Below are positions 1 to 7,620 of a stretch of 64,000 nucleotides of DNA, piece by piece; the stretch's first letter is position 1, and every line of letters begins with the position of its first letter. The DNA comes from Amaricoccus sp003258405 (GTDB taxonomy: Bacteria; Pseudomonadota; Alphaproteobacteria; Rhodobacterales; Rhodobacteraceae), in contig NZ_CP171227.1 of assembly GCF_043226085.1 (NCBI RefSeq), positions 25,627 to 89,626 of the forward strand. The letters run 5' to 3'. The notes beneath the pieces were generated by a model. It was not told where the DNA came from. It did not search any database and worked only from the letters and a program-made list of their open reading frames with translations. A program made the translations under genes and the position numbers.

Positions 1-348
1 GAGCGCGCGCTCGAAGCCGTGCCCGCGACCCTGCGCAAGGCGCATTTTCAGCCGAGGACAGAGGGCAACGAAACCGGCTTCGCCGTCGGCCCCGCAGCCC
101 GCGCCCTGATTTCCTTCCGGCAGCTCAACCTCACGCTTCCCTTCCCGATGCGGGGCAGCTTCGATGTGATCTTCTGCCGCAATGTGGTGATCTATTTTGA
201 CGCGGAGACGGAACTCTCCGTCTGGAAGGCATTTTCCGAACGTCTGCCGCCGGGAGGATGGTTATTTGTCGGGCATTCAGAGCGTATCAACACCTTGGCG
301 TTACCAATGTTCGCGAGCGACGGCGTAACCTCCTATCGCAGGCTCTGA
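1..348 (+). CDS. cheR: CheR chemotaxis methyltransferase, C-terminal part
   Basis: The frame is open from base 1, so the gene begins upstream of the window and only the last 115 residues are seen. They contain the SAM-methyltransferase core typical of CheR: the strand-loop DVIFCRNVVIYF and, further on, GGWLFVGHSE. CheR methylates glutamates of chemoreceptors using S-adenosylmethionine and is opposed by CheB. The MCP, cheB, cheD and fliM genes found within the next 14 kb support this role. The intact N-terminal helical domain cannot be checked here. Confidence 0.9.
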   Translation, partial: ERALEAVPATLRKAHFQPRTEGNETGFAVGPAARALISFRQLNLTLPFPMRGSFDVIFCRNVVIYFDAETELSVWKAFSERLPPGGWLFVGHSERINTLALPMFASDGVTSYRRL

Positions 349-490
349 GCCCGTCGCAGGGGAAAGTGTCATGGAAGCATGATCCGGCAGCCGGGGGGCG
401 CACGGATCGCAGGCCATGCAGCGTCCAGGACGGACGAGCACAAGGGTAGCGGGAGTATCCTGGATGAGACACGATTGTCCACTTCGGAAC

Positions 491-874
491 GTGACGGAAG
501 ACACCGACCACACCCAGATGCAGGCGCCCCTGCTGGCACTTGCCGTGGAGTTGGCAAGCGCGCAGGAAACCGCGCTCGATCTTCAGATTTCGATCAGTGA
601 AATTCTCTCGAATCTCGAAACCGGCTGCTGCAATGCAATCTTCAGCCTGCAGGACGTGGACCGGCTGGCCCAGATCCTCGGAGATCTCTCGACCTTCGCC
701 CGGTCGCTCGCGGCATCCTCGCCGGGAACCTGGCATATCGATGCACATGCCGCCGCCAGCCTCCTGCACCTGCGCGACCTCGCACACAGGCTCTGTGGTG
801 ACGAGATCGTTCCGATTGCCAGCCTCGGTGATGATTCCGGGGACGATGGAGATCTGCTGTTATTCCAGGACTGA
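491..874 (+). CDS. Small acidic helical protein of unknown function
   Basis: I do not recognise this protein. From the GTG at 491 it has 127 residues; an ATG at 518 is an alternative start, and the frame is open further upstream to 416. It has no signal peptide or membrane segment, is rich in leucine, alanine and aspartate, and is probably mostly helical. The tail is strongly acidic and ends DDGDLLLFQD. It lies 140 bases after cheR on the same strand, so a chemotaxis role is possible. A short acidic tail of this kind could bind a CheY-like protein, but that is inference only. Confidence 0.55.
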   Translation: MTEDTDHTQMQAPLLALAVELASAQETALDLQISISEILSNLETGCCNAIFSLQDVDRLAQILGDLSTFARSLAASSPGTWHIDAHAAASLLHLRDLAHRLCGDEIVPIASLGDDSGDDGDLLLFQD

Positions 875-908
875 TCCGCGCCCCGCAGCCGAAAGCCGTG
901 CGGGCCTC

Positions 909-1859
909 CTAGCGACCTGCCGGCTTCATCGCCGCAAACGCCCCGCGCAGACCTGCATATCCCAGCATGGCCCAGAACCGTGGTCTGGCAGGCTGGAGGG
1001 CCAAGGCCTTCCGCAGAGCAGCCCGTGCCGCCGCATAATTTCCCGCCCGCCGTTCTTCTCCCGCAATGATGTAGTAGAGTCGGGCCAGATGCCGGGGATG
1101 GCGGCGCATGAGATCGCCATGCTTCCCGATCGCCCGCCACCAGGAGGCGATGCGTTTGGGAATGTCCCGGGTGATCGAGTTGGGCGAGAACCACTGGAGT
1201 ACCAGGGGTTCGTCGACGCAGGCAACGGAGCCCACCTGGGCGAGACGCAGCATGCATTCCCAGTCGATGAGAGCTCTGATCTCCTCGTCAAACCCCCCGA
1301 TCTCGAGCATGACGTCCCGCCGGACCACAAGGGTCTGGGTAGAGACGAGGCTCGTGGTGATGAGGGTGGGAATCAGATCCCCCTCGATGACCTCGGCATT
1401 CGGATCCGGCACGTAGCCGATCTGTGGCCGCCCGCTGCGGGAGCCCCCCATATCCTCATGGGTGCCGATCACCATCATCCCGCAATAGGCCGCTATATGA
1501 TCCGCGCCCGGGGCGGTGAGGCGTGCCATCTGTTTCTCGAGCTTGCGCGGCAGCCATTCGTCATCGCTGTCCTGGAACGCGATCCATTTTCCGCGCGCTT
1601 CGTGGACCCCCCGGTTGCGGGCAGCGGATGCGCCGGCATTCTCCGGGCTTTTGATCAGCCGGATACGCGGATCGCTGAGGCGCGCTGCCGCGTCCAGGGT
1701 TCCGTCGCTGGAACAGTCATCGACAATCAGCAGTTCAAAATCGGCATAGGTCTGGCGAAGTACACTTTCCATCGCAGCACAAATAGTCGCAGAGCGATTA
1801 TATGCCGGGATGACCACCGAAACGGCCGGGGGGGACGCGGGTGGAACTCTGTCTGTCAT
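909..1859 (-). CDS. Family 2 glycosyltransferase
   Basis: A GT-A fold transferase of 316 residues. The N-terminus has VSVVIPAYNRS (residues 13-23), IVDDCSSDGT near 45-54 and the metal-binding FQDSDDEW with DSDD at 97-100, which is the classic GT2 order. The frame is open further upstream, but the ATG at 1859 puts the first beta strand directly after a short leader, as usual for the family. No membrane segment is seen, so it is probably cytoplasmic and acts on a lipid-linked acceptor. It converges with the small acidic protein gene and stands apart from the main glycan block. Donor and acceptor cannot be told from sequence. Confidence 0.88.
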   Translation of the reverse strand: MTDRVPPASPPAVSVVIPAYNRSATICAAMESVLRQTYADFELLIVDDCSSDGTLDAAARLSDPRIRLIKSPENAGASAARNRGVHEARGKWIAFQDSDDEWLPRKLEKQMARLTAPGADHIAAYCGMMVIGTHEDMGGSRSGRPQIGYVPDPNAEVIEGDLIPTLITTSLVSTQTLVVRRDVMLEIGGFDEEIRALIDWECMLRLAQVGSVACVDEPLVLQWFSPNSITRDIPKRIASWWRAIGKHGDLMRRHPRHLARLYYIIAGEERRAGNYAAARAALRKALALQPARPRFWAMLGYAGLRGAFAAMKPAGR

Positions 1860-2276
1860 CACATGCAATCCTGTCGGGCAGCCGAGGCTCGCACGAACAG
1901 CGTTCACTCCGCCGAAGCCCCGATCGGGGGGGAGTCTAGTGCAGGATTGAGGGAAGGGAAAACCGTTTTTCCTCAGGGACATCCCCTCTCGTGCGGACTC
2001 AGCAATCCCCTGCCAGAAGGGTGGCCCAAGGTGTTGCCGGTCGTTCCTTTGGATCGCACGCGCCAGCCCGGTGTGTTCCAAGCGCGTCGCGACTCTGCTA
2101 ATGTGCCAGCCGAACTGGAAAGTATTCCATGGTGCGGTGGGCAGCTAATTGCGGTCCTATCCGCAATCTCATCACGAGAGAGTTCTGACACTCCTTTCCA
2201 TTCAAGACGGAATTCCCACTCCGTTTCAGGCGTTCTGGGGCGTCCGGGCTTCTCCGTCTCCGGAGTGTACTCGAAC
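1860..2276. other. Non-coding gap between divergent genes
   Basis: This 417-base stretch separates the divergently transcribed glycosyltransferase and spike-base genes and should hold promoters for both. Apart from the inverted repeat at 2148-2167 I see no clear sigma-70 promoter, RNA or repeat. The frames that stay open across it lack coding character. Confidence 0.5.
2148..2167. promoter_or_regulatory. Perfect inverted repeat upstream of the spike genes
   Basis: ATTGCGG and CCGCAAT form a perfect 7-base dyad with a 6-base centre, about 110 bases before the spike-base start codon. It could be a regulator-binding site or a small hairpin. Nothing identifies the regulator. Confidence 0.3.
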
Positions 2277-2546
2277 ATGTCAGCAGTGGACGCCTTCAAC
2301 AAGCATGGTCGCAGCCTAACGTCCCCCCCCGAGAATGCCGCCCCGCTGCAGCCCAGCGACACAGAGCAGGTCCGTCAGGTGACGCGCGCCGTCTTTGTCG
2401 GGGGCGAAGGAGATCTGCATGTCCAGATGCTGGGAGGAGGTGTCGTGACCTTCACCGGAGTTCCGGGAGGAAGCCTTCTGCCCCTGCGCGTGGTGCAGAT
2501 CTTTGCGTCGGGAACTTCCGCCACGGAACTTGTGGGCCTCTGGTAG
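2277..2546 (+). CDS. Spike base protein, Rcc01079 (GhsA)-like
   Basis: An 89-residue protein from the ATG at 2277. The segment TRAVFVGGEGDLHVQMLGG (36-54), followed by VTFTGVPGGSLLPLRVVQIFASGT and a terminal VGLW, matches the pattern I recall for the spike base family named after Rhodobacter capsulatus Rcc01079, one of two proteins forming the head spikes of the gene transfer agent RcGTA. There is no signal peptide, which fits a virion component assembled in the cytoplasm. The next gene begins two bases after the stop codon, so the two are surely co-translated. No capsid, portal, terminase or tail genes are near. The family call rests on remembered consensus and should be checked by profile search. 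Confidence 0.75.
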   Translation: MSAVDAFNKHGRSLTSPPENAAPLQPSDTEQVRQVTRAVFVGGEGDLHVQMLGGGVVTFTGVPGGSLLPLRVVQIFASGTSATELVGLW

Positions 2547-2547
2547 T

Positions 2548-5500
2548 ATGCGGCAGATTTCGCTCGGCACCCGCCTTGCCACTGAGCAATGGCTGGCCCG
2601 GAAGCGGACCGAACGTCCCACTCAGGCTCCTGCGCTGATCAAGCCTCCGGTGCTGTCCGGGGCCGGGCGGATTGGAGAAGCGCTTGCCGCAGATCCGGGA
2701 GAATGGCAGGGCAGGGCGGCTCCGGTGTTCACATATCAGTGGCTCCGCGATGGCTCGGACATTGTGGATGCCACCGGTTCTGCATATCTGCCCGGCCCGG
2801 CCGATGATCTTGCGACAATTTCCTGTCGTATCACGGCAGTGAATGCCGCCGGCTGGGCTATGGCGGTCACGGATGGAATTCGTATTACACATGTGCCGCC
2901 CGATCTGCTCATGCCGATCCCGGACCAGTTTTTGATTTTGAATTCAGGAGATCATATTTTGGATATTTCTTTGAATTTCTCGGGCGGGTCGCTCAGCTTC
3001 AGCATCGAGGGTGAAGGGACATCGGTCGACCCCGATACCGGCTCGGTCACCTTGAAGACCACGGCTCTGGCAGATGGTCAGCCCGTCATTGTCACTGCCC
3101 GCAATTCCGGCGGAGCAGTGACCGGGCGATTCCAGATGACGATTGCCGCCCCGTCCGGCAGCCTCCCTAAATGCCTCGTCCAGCCAAGCCTCTCCGGGGA
3201 GGCCTTCATAGGTTCCGGCATCATGGTTGAAACCGGGGAGTGGAGCGGCGATCCGGTGCCGGGGCTTTCCGTCCAATGGCTGCTCGATGGCTCGACGATC
3301 GAGGGGGCGACGGAAGCCGGATATGTGCCGAAACCGGAAGATGACGGCCGAGCCCTCTGCGCCCGTGTTACCGCAACCAATGCTTCCGGCGCGGCCGAGG
3401 CGATGACGGAAGAGTCCTCCGTGACCTGGGCTCCACCTGTTGCCGCAGGTACGTTGCCCGATCTGGTCGCCGATGCCGGAGACACCCCTGTCACCGTCGA
3501 GGCGAGTACGGACTTCACCGGAGAAAACCTAAAATTCGCCGTGAACGGCGCCGGAGCCAAGATTGACTCGCAAAACGGCGTGGTCACTATCCCGACCCAT
3601 GAGACACTTACCGATGAAGAGATCACCGTGACGGCCAGCAATTCGGGCGGAAGCGCGGAAAGCTCCTTCAAGGCGACCATTCAGGCCAAGCCTTTCGAAC
3701 CCTTCGCCCTTGCGGCCGGTGACGTCGCCATTGCCCGCTCGATCTTCCGTCCCCAGACCCAGAGCACTTGGTATACACCGGTCCTGACCTTCCCGGGCCT
3801 CAAGGGACAGAAGGTGCATGCCTTCCGCTGGTCGCTCCGGGCCAATCCCGACACGGATGCGATTGAGACAAATGTCGTGGAGACTGCGCCGGGGGAGTGG
3901 CAGATCTTCATGACCGCCCCGGAGAAGAATGATCCCGGCGCCAGCCCGCGGGTGGACTACTCGGTCTGGCAGGCCAAGGATTCCTGGCATTCCGCCCTGC
4001 GCCTTTCCTGGCAGGCGAAGGAGGGCGGCCCCTGGTCACCCTGGTCAGGCCCGTTTACCGTACCTGTCGCGACGGAGGAAACCGGCTGGGTCGATGCGAT
4101 TCCGGTTCTGGTGGCAGCCCCCGTCCTTGCCGGAACTGCCAAAATCGGTCAGGCGCTCACGCTCGATCCGGGGCGATGGAATGGTCATCCCGAGCCCGAA
4201 CTCGGCATCCAGTGGCTCCGGGATGGCGAGATTATCGAGGGTGCGACCGCGGCGAGCTATATCCCCGGTCCCGAAGACGACCGGAGCACCGTCTCGGCAC
4301 GTGTTTCGGCGCGCAATGCGCTGGGAACGGCCGAAGCAGAAACCACGGCACTCGACATCACCTATGTGGCGCCGGAAGCCAGGGGCGAGATGCCCGAGGA
4401 GATCTTCGACATCGGCACCGGACTGCAGGAAATTGCCGTTGCAGACTATTTCTCGGGTGACGGCCTGGCCTTCTCGGTTGAAGGCGCCGGCGCCACGATC
4501 GACGCCGGCAGCGGGCTTGTCGCCGTGCCGACCGATGCCCCTGTCGAAGGCGAGGTGGTGACGGTCACCGCCATGAACTCCGGCGGCACAGCGGATCAGA
4601 GCTTCATGGTCACGGTCGAGGCCGAAGATGGCCCCCTCGAGCCCTTCCAGCTCACGGCAGAAGACATGATCATCAACCGCTCGGTCTTTCGCCCGGCGGA
4701 CCAGAGCACCTGGTATACACCGGTCCTGACCTTCCCCGGCCTCGAGGGGCAGAAGGTGCATGCCTTCCGCTGGTCGCTCCGGGACAATCCCGACGCGGAT
4801 GCGATCGAGACGAATGTCGTGGAGACTGCGCCGGGTGAGTGGCAGATCTTCATGACCGATCTGACGCGGAATGCTCCAGGCGTCAGCCCGCGGGTGGACT
4901 ATTCCGTCTGGCAGGCCTCCGATACCTGGCATTCCGCCCTGCGCCTTTCCTGGCAGGCGGAGGAGGGCGGCCCTTGGTCGCCTTGGTCCGAACCCTTCAT
5001 CGTGCCCGCAGCGGCAGTCGATGCCCCCAAGGGGAACCGCGGCAACTGGCTTCCGCTCGTCGTCAGTCGCACACCGGAGCAGTACAAGGCCGGCCAGATC
5101 GGCGGCGTCGGCTTCCAGTTCTTCCGCTCCTGGGCAACCTCGCCGGCCAAGCCCGAGCGCGTCATCGGTTCGCAGGACGTGACCCTTCCGATCATGTCGG
5201 AAGATTTCGGCCGCTTCTGGGAAACCCCGCCGCTCAAGGGCCTGCTCTGCGGCATCAACGGCCACAGCATCGCCATGGACAGCGGCAATGCAGACAGGGT
5301 GCTCGCCTCGACCTCGGCAGCCTGGCGGCGCAAGATCGGTAACTGGACCGATTTCGAGGGGATCTACCTCAGCACGGACGGAGCAAAATCCTTCAAGTTC
5401 GTGAAGAACCTGACCGGGGTTGGAGGCACCTCGGGCGAGGACCGCTGGATGAAGCATCTCTTCGCCGAGGCCCCGGGTGGCACGCCCGAGACCCGGGTGT

Positions 5501-7212
5501 GGTATTTCGCCTTCATGCAGACCGCGGGCAAGAACGCACCCATCGACGGCCAGCTCTGGAAATCTGCCAATGGCGGCGAAAGCTGGAAGAAGGTAAGCGA
5601 CCTGCCCAAGGCCACTTATGGCAACCGCTTCTTCGCGCTCAAATGTGCCGATGACGGCAGCCTCTATCTCGGCTGCTCGAATGGGATCTGGCGTTCGACG
5701 AATGGCGGCACGTCCTTCTCGAGGCTCACCAGCGTACCTCAGACGGAGGTCCGGGCGATCGACACGCGCGGCGGCAAGGGCGAGATCTGGTGCATCGTCA
5801 AGGGCAGCGGTCTCTACAAGTCGACCGACTACAAGTCGTTCTCCAAGAACTCCGCCCTTGGCACAGTGGCACCGCTCGCCTTCGCGGTCTCACCCGCCAA
5901 CCGCAAACGCATCTGCATCATGGGCGAGGACAACCTCAAGAAATACAGCCATGACGGCGGTGCGTCCTGGTCGACGATCAGCACGGACAAATATCTCGGC
6001 CAGAGCGACAACTTCAGTCATCAGCTCTGGGGCACCCATGGCTGGTTCATCTGGCATGAGACGGATCCGAACCGGGTCCTCGCCCAACGGTTCCAGCACA
6101 TGGGCATCTCCACCGATGGCGGCAAGAGCTTCCAGTGGTCATCCAACGGCTTCGACTGGCTCGATGCGAACGATATCGGTTTCCATCCGACCGACTGGAA
6201 GAAGATGGCCCTCGGCATGCAGGATCGGGCCACCTGCTATACGGATAACGGCTTCGAATGGGTCTATTCCCACGGCATCACGGATGAAGACAAGGCTGCG
6301 GTCGACGGTGCTGTCGGTGGTCCGCAGTTCGCGGGGTCCGGCATCGTGCTCAGCCCGCATGACGATGCAGCTGCGGTGCTCTGCCTCGGCAATCAGTTCA
6401 ACAGGGTGCCGGTAATCCTGACAACGAAGAATGGCCAACCCTTCGGCAATGCCGTGGTGGTGACGGATAAGGGCAGTTCCGCCGGCGTGCTCGGCATGTC
6501 GAATCCGCAGAATCCGTCGACGGCCTATGTCGGCAAGTGGAAGGTCACCTTCAAGGGGGGCGGATCAGTCGCGCTCTCGACGATGCAGTACGGCTTCTTC
6601 GGCCTGCACTGGGCAGACGGGCGCATTCTCTACGGCGGCAACGAGAGCACCAACTCCAGCGATGCCGGCAAGATATACCGTTCCACCGATGGTGGCGCGT
6701 CCTGGTCGCTCTGGACTACGGTTGGCGGCACGGATTTCCGCCCGGTGGACAACAAGGCCCAGCTCTGCGTCTGCCCGCACGATCCCGCCCGGGTTTATGC
6801 GCCCTCGCGGAGCGGAAAGCTCTACAGGATCGAAGGGAAGAGTAACCCGACGAAGACCCAGATCTTTGACCTCAGCGACTGGATCGGCTCGAATGTGCCC
6901 GGGCATGAGCTCGACAGTGTCGCCGCCGATTTCCAGAACGAGAACGTTCTATACATCTCGGTGGCAACCTATGGTGGACCGACGCTGTTCCGGACTACCG
7001 ATGGCGGCGCCTCCTGGGAGGACATCACCGGAAACCTCCCCAGGATGCTTGGCAGCGTCTTCGTCCATCCGCTGACTTCGGATGTGATCTGGTCCAGTCT
7101 GCATGGCAACATGATCCTGCCCGGCCCCTCGGTCCAAACTGCACGGCTCGCCAATGGAAACGCCCTCTACAACGCGACACAGGCGTTCCTCGCCGCGCAC
7201 GGCGACATCTGA
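2548..7212 (+). CDS. Giant Ig-like and beta-propeller protein, putative head-spike fibre
   Basis: A 1554-residue protein; the ATG at 2548 is chosen because the spike-base stop is at 2544-2546. Residues 30-380 hold Ig-like repeats of the type QWLRDGSxIxxAT, each followed by a cadherin-like module with NSGG motifs. A module of about 100 residues then occurs twice (from about 405 and 719), with a further Ig-like set between the copies. From about 830 to the end lie Asp-box/BNR repeats such as WKSANGGESW, WRSTNGGTSF and RSTDGGASW, indicating a sialidase-like or Ycf48-like beta-propeller. No signal peptide or anchor is visible, which argues against an ordinary secreted adhesin and for a phage- or GTA-type structural protein. 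By position it would be the partner of the spike base, as GhsB is of GhsA. Glycan binding by the propeller is inference. Confidence 0.7.
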   Translation: MRQISLGTRLATEQWLARKRTERPTQAPALIKPPVLSGAGRIGEALAADPGEWQGRAAPVFTYQWLRDGSDIVDATGSAYLPGPADDLATISCRITAVNAAGWAMAVTDGIRITHVPPDLLMPIPDQFLILNSGDHILDISLNFSGGSLSFSIEGEGTSVDPDTGSVTLKTTALADGQPVIVTARNSGGAVTGRFQMTIAAPSGSLPKCLVQPSLSGEAFIGSGIMVETGEWSGDPVPGLSVQWLLDGSTIEGATEAGYVPKPEDDGRALCARVTATNASGAAEAMTEESSVTWAPPVAAGTLPDLVADAGDTPVTVEASTDFTGENLKFAVNGAGAKIDSQNGVVTIPTHETLTDEEITVTASNSGGSAESSFKATIQAKPFEPFALAAGDVAIARSIFRPQTQSTWYTPVLTFPGLKGQKVHAFRWSLRANPDTDAIETNVVETAPGEWQIFMTAPEKNDPGASPRVDYSVWQAKDSWHSALRLSWQAKEGGPWSPWSGPFTVPVATEETGWVDAIPVLVAAPVLAGTAKIGQALTLDPGRWNGHPEPELGIQWLRDGEIIEGATAASYIPGPEDDRSTVSARVSARNALGTAEAETTALDITYVAPEARGEMPEEIFDIGTGLQEIAVADYFSGDGLAFSVEGAGATIDAGSGLVAVPTDAPVEGEVVTVTAMNSGGTADQSFMVTVEAEDGPLEPFQLTAEDMIINRSVFRPADQSTWYTPVLTFPGLEGQKVHAFRWSLRDNPDADAIETNVVETAPGEWQIFMTDLTRNAPGVSPRVDYSVWQASDTWHSALRLSWQAEEGGPWSPWSEPFIVPAAAVDAPKGNRGNWLPLVVSRTPEQYKAGQIGGVGFQFFRSWATSPAKPERVIGSQDVTLPIMSEDFGRFWETPPLKGLLCGINGHSIAMDSGNADRVLASTSAAWRRKIGNWTDFEGIYLSTDGAKSFKFVKNLTGVGGTSGEDRWMKHLFAEAPGGTPETRVWYFAFMQTAGKNAPIDGQLWKSANGGESWKKVSDLPKATYGNRFFALKCADDGSLYLGCSNGIWRSTNGGTSFSRLTSVPQTEVRAIDTRGGKGEIWCIVKGSGLYKSTDYKSFSKNSALGTVAPLAFAVSPANRKRICIMGEDNLKKYSHDGGASWSTISTDKYLGQSDNFSHQLWGTHGWFIWHETDPNRVLAQRFQHMGISTDGGKSFQWSSNGFDWLDANDIGFHPTDWKKMALGMQDRATCYTDNGFEWVYSHGITDEDKAAVDGAVGGPQFAGSGIVLSPHDDAAAVLCLGNQFNRVPVILTTKNGQPFGNAVVVTDKGSSAGVLGMSNPQNPSTAYVGKWKVTFKGGGSVALSTMQYGFFGLHWADGRILYGGNESTNSSDAGKIYRSTDGGASWSLWTTVGGTDFRPVDNKAQLCVCPHDPARVYAPSRSGKLYRIEGKSNPTKTQIFDLSDWIGSNVPGHELDSVAADFQNENVLYISVATYGGPTLFRTTDGGASWEDITGNLPRMLGSVFVHPLTSDVIWSSLHGNMILPGPSVQTARLANGNALYNATQAFLAAHGDI
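3760..4057 (+). repeat. Intragenic duplicated module, copy 1 (copy 2 at 4702-4999)
   Basis: Two in-frame copies lie 942 bases (314 codons) apart inside the giant spike-like gene. They share long identical DNA runs, for example around the codons for WYTPVLTFPGL and for KVHAFRWSLR. The protein motif TWYTPVLTFPGL..GQKVHAFRWSLR..SPRVDYSVWQA is almost unchanged. High DNA identity suggests recent duplication or gene conversion. Confidence 0.85.
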
Positions 7213-7253
7213 CCCGCTTTCGGCACGAATGTGAAAACGAGCTAATCGCGCCG

Positions 7254-7285
7254 CCGGCCCCCATCGTTTTCCCGATGGGGGCCGG
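7254..7285 (+). terminator. Strong hairpin terminator after the spike pair
   Basis: CCGGCCCCCATCG and CGATGGGGGCCGG form a perfect 13-base stem around the loop TTTTCC, 42 bases after the stop codon of the giant gene. The T tract after it is weak (TCTGTTTC). Confidence 0.8.
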
Positions 7286-7325
7286 TCTGTTTCGGCGGGC
7301 TGCAACGCGGCGCCCCCGGCCGCGA

Positions 7326-7341
7326 TTAAGGGGGATTTAAC
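7326..7341 (+). promoter_or_regulatory. CtrA-type binding box upstream of the MCP gene
   Basis: TTAA, seven bases, then TTAAC: TTAAGGGGGATTTAAC is an exact match to the full CtrA consensus TTAA-N7-TTAAC. It lies after the spike terminator in an otherwise empty 408-base gap, 280 bases before the MCP start. CtrA controls flagellar, chemotaxis and gene transfer agent genes in Rhodobacteraceae. The distance to the start codon is long, so a long leader or an unseen promoter is implied. Confidence 0.55.
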
Positions 7342-7620
7342 ACCATTTCCGAAAGATGAGGCGCACTATCACTGCGGCCCCATTCAGAGCCGGGCACGCA
7401 ACGGAATTGAACATGGGGAGAGAAGGACCGTGGCGGCAGACAGAAAGTCTCGCAGACGCATTCATGGCGAATCACCATGCATATCCGCCCGCGGTTTCCC
7501 GTCCTTCCATGTTTTCATGCATCCGGATCGCGCCCCGCAGGGCAAAGGAGCTGGGCCGGGTTTCCGGGTCGTCTCCCGCCCACCGCACCCGGCCAGGTAT
7601 ACGGCTTGAAAGGCCCTCCG

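Noticed and set aside
540..2546. One continuous plus-strand protein of 668 residues across the GT2 gene and the spike base gene
   Set aside because: Only the last 89 residues look like a protein. The first part lies antisense to the GT2 gene, so the spike base gene is taken to start at 2277.
2277..7212. Remnant of a prophage
   Set aside because: No integrase, terminase, portal, capsid or tail gene is present around the pair, and flanking genes are chemotaxis and glycan genes. An orphan spike locus is the simpler description.
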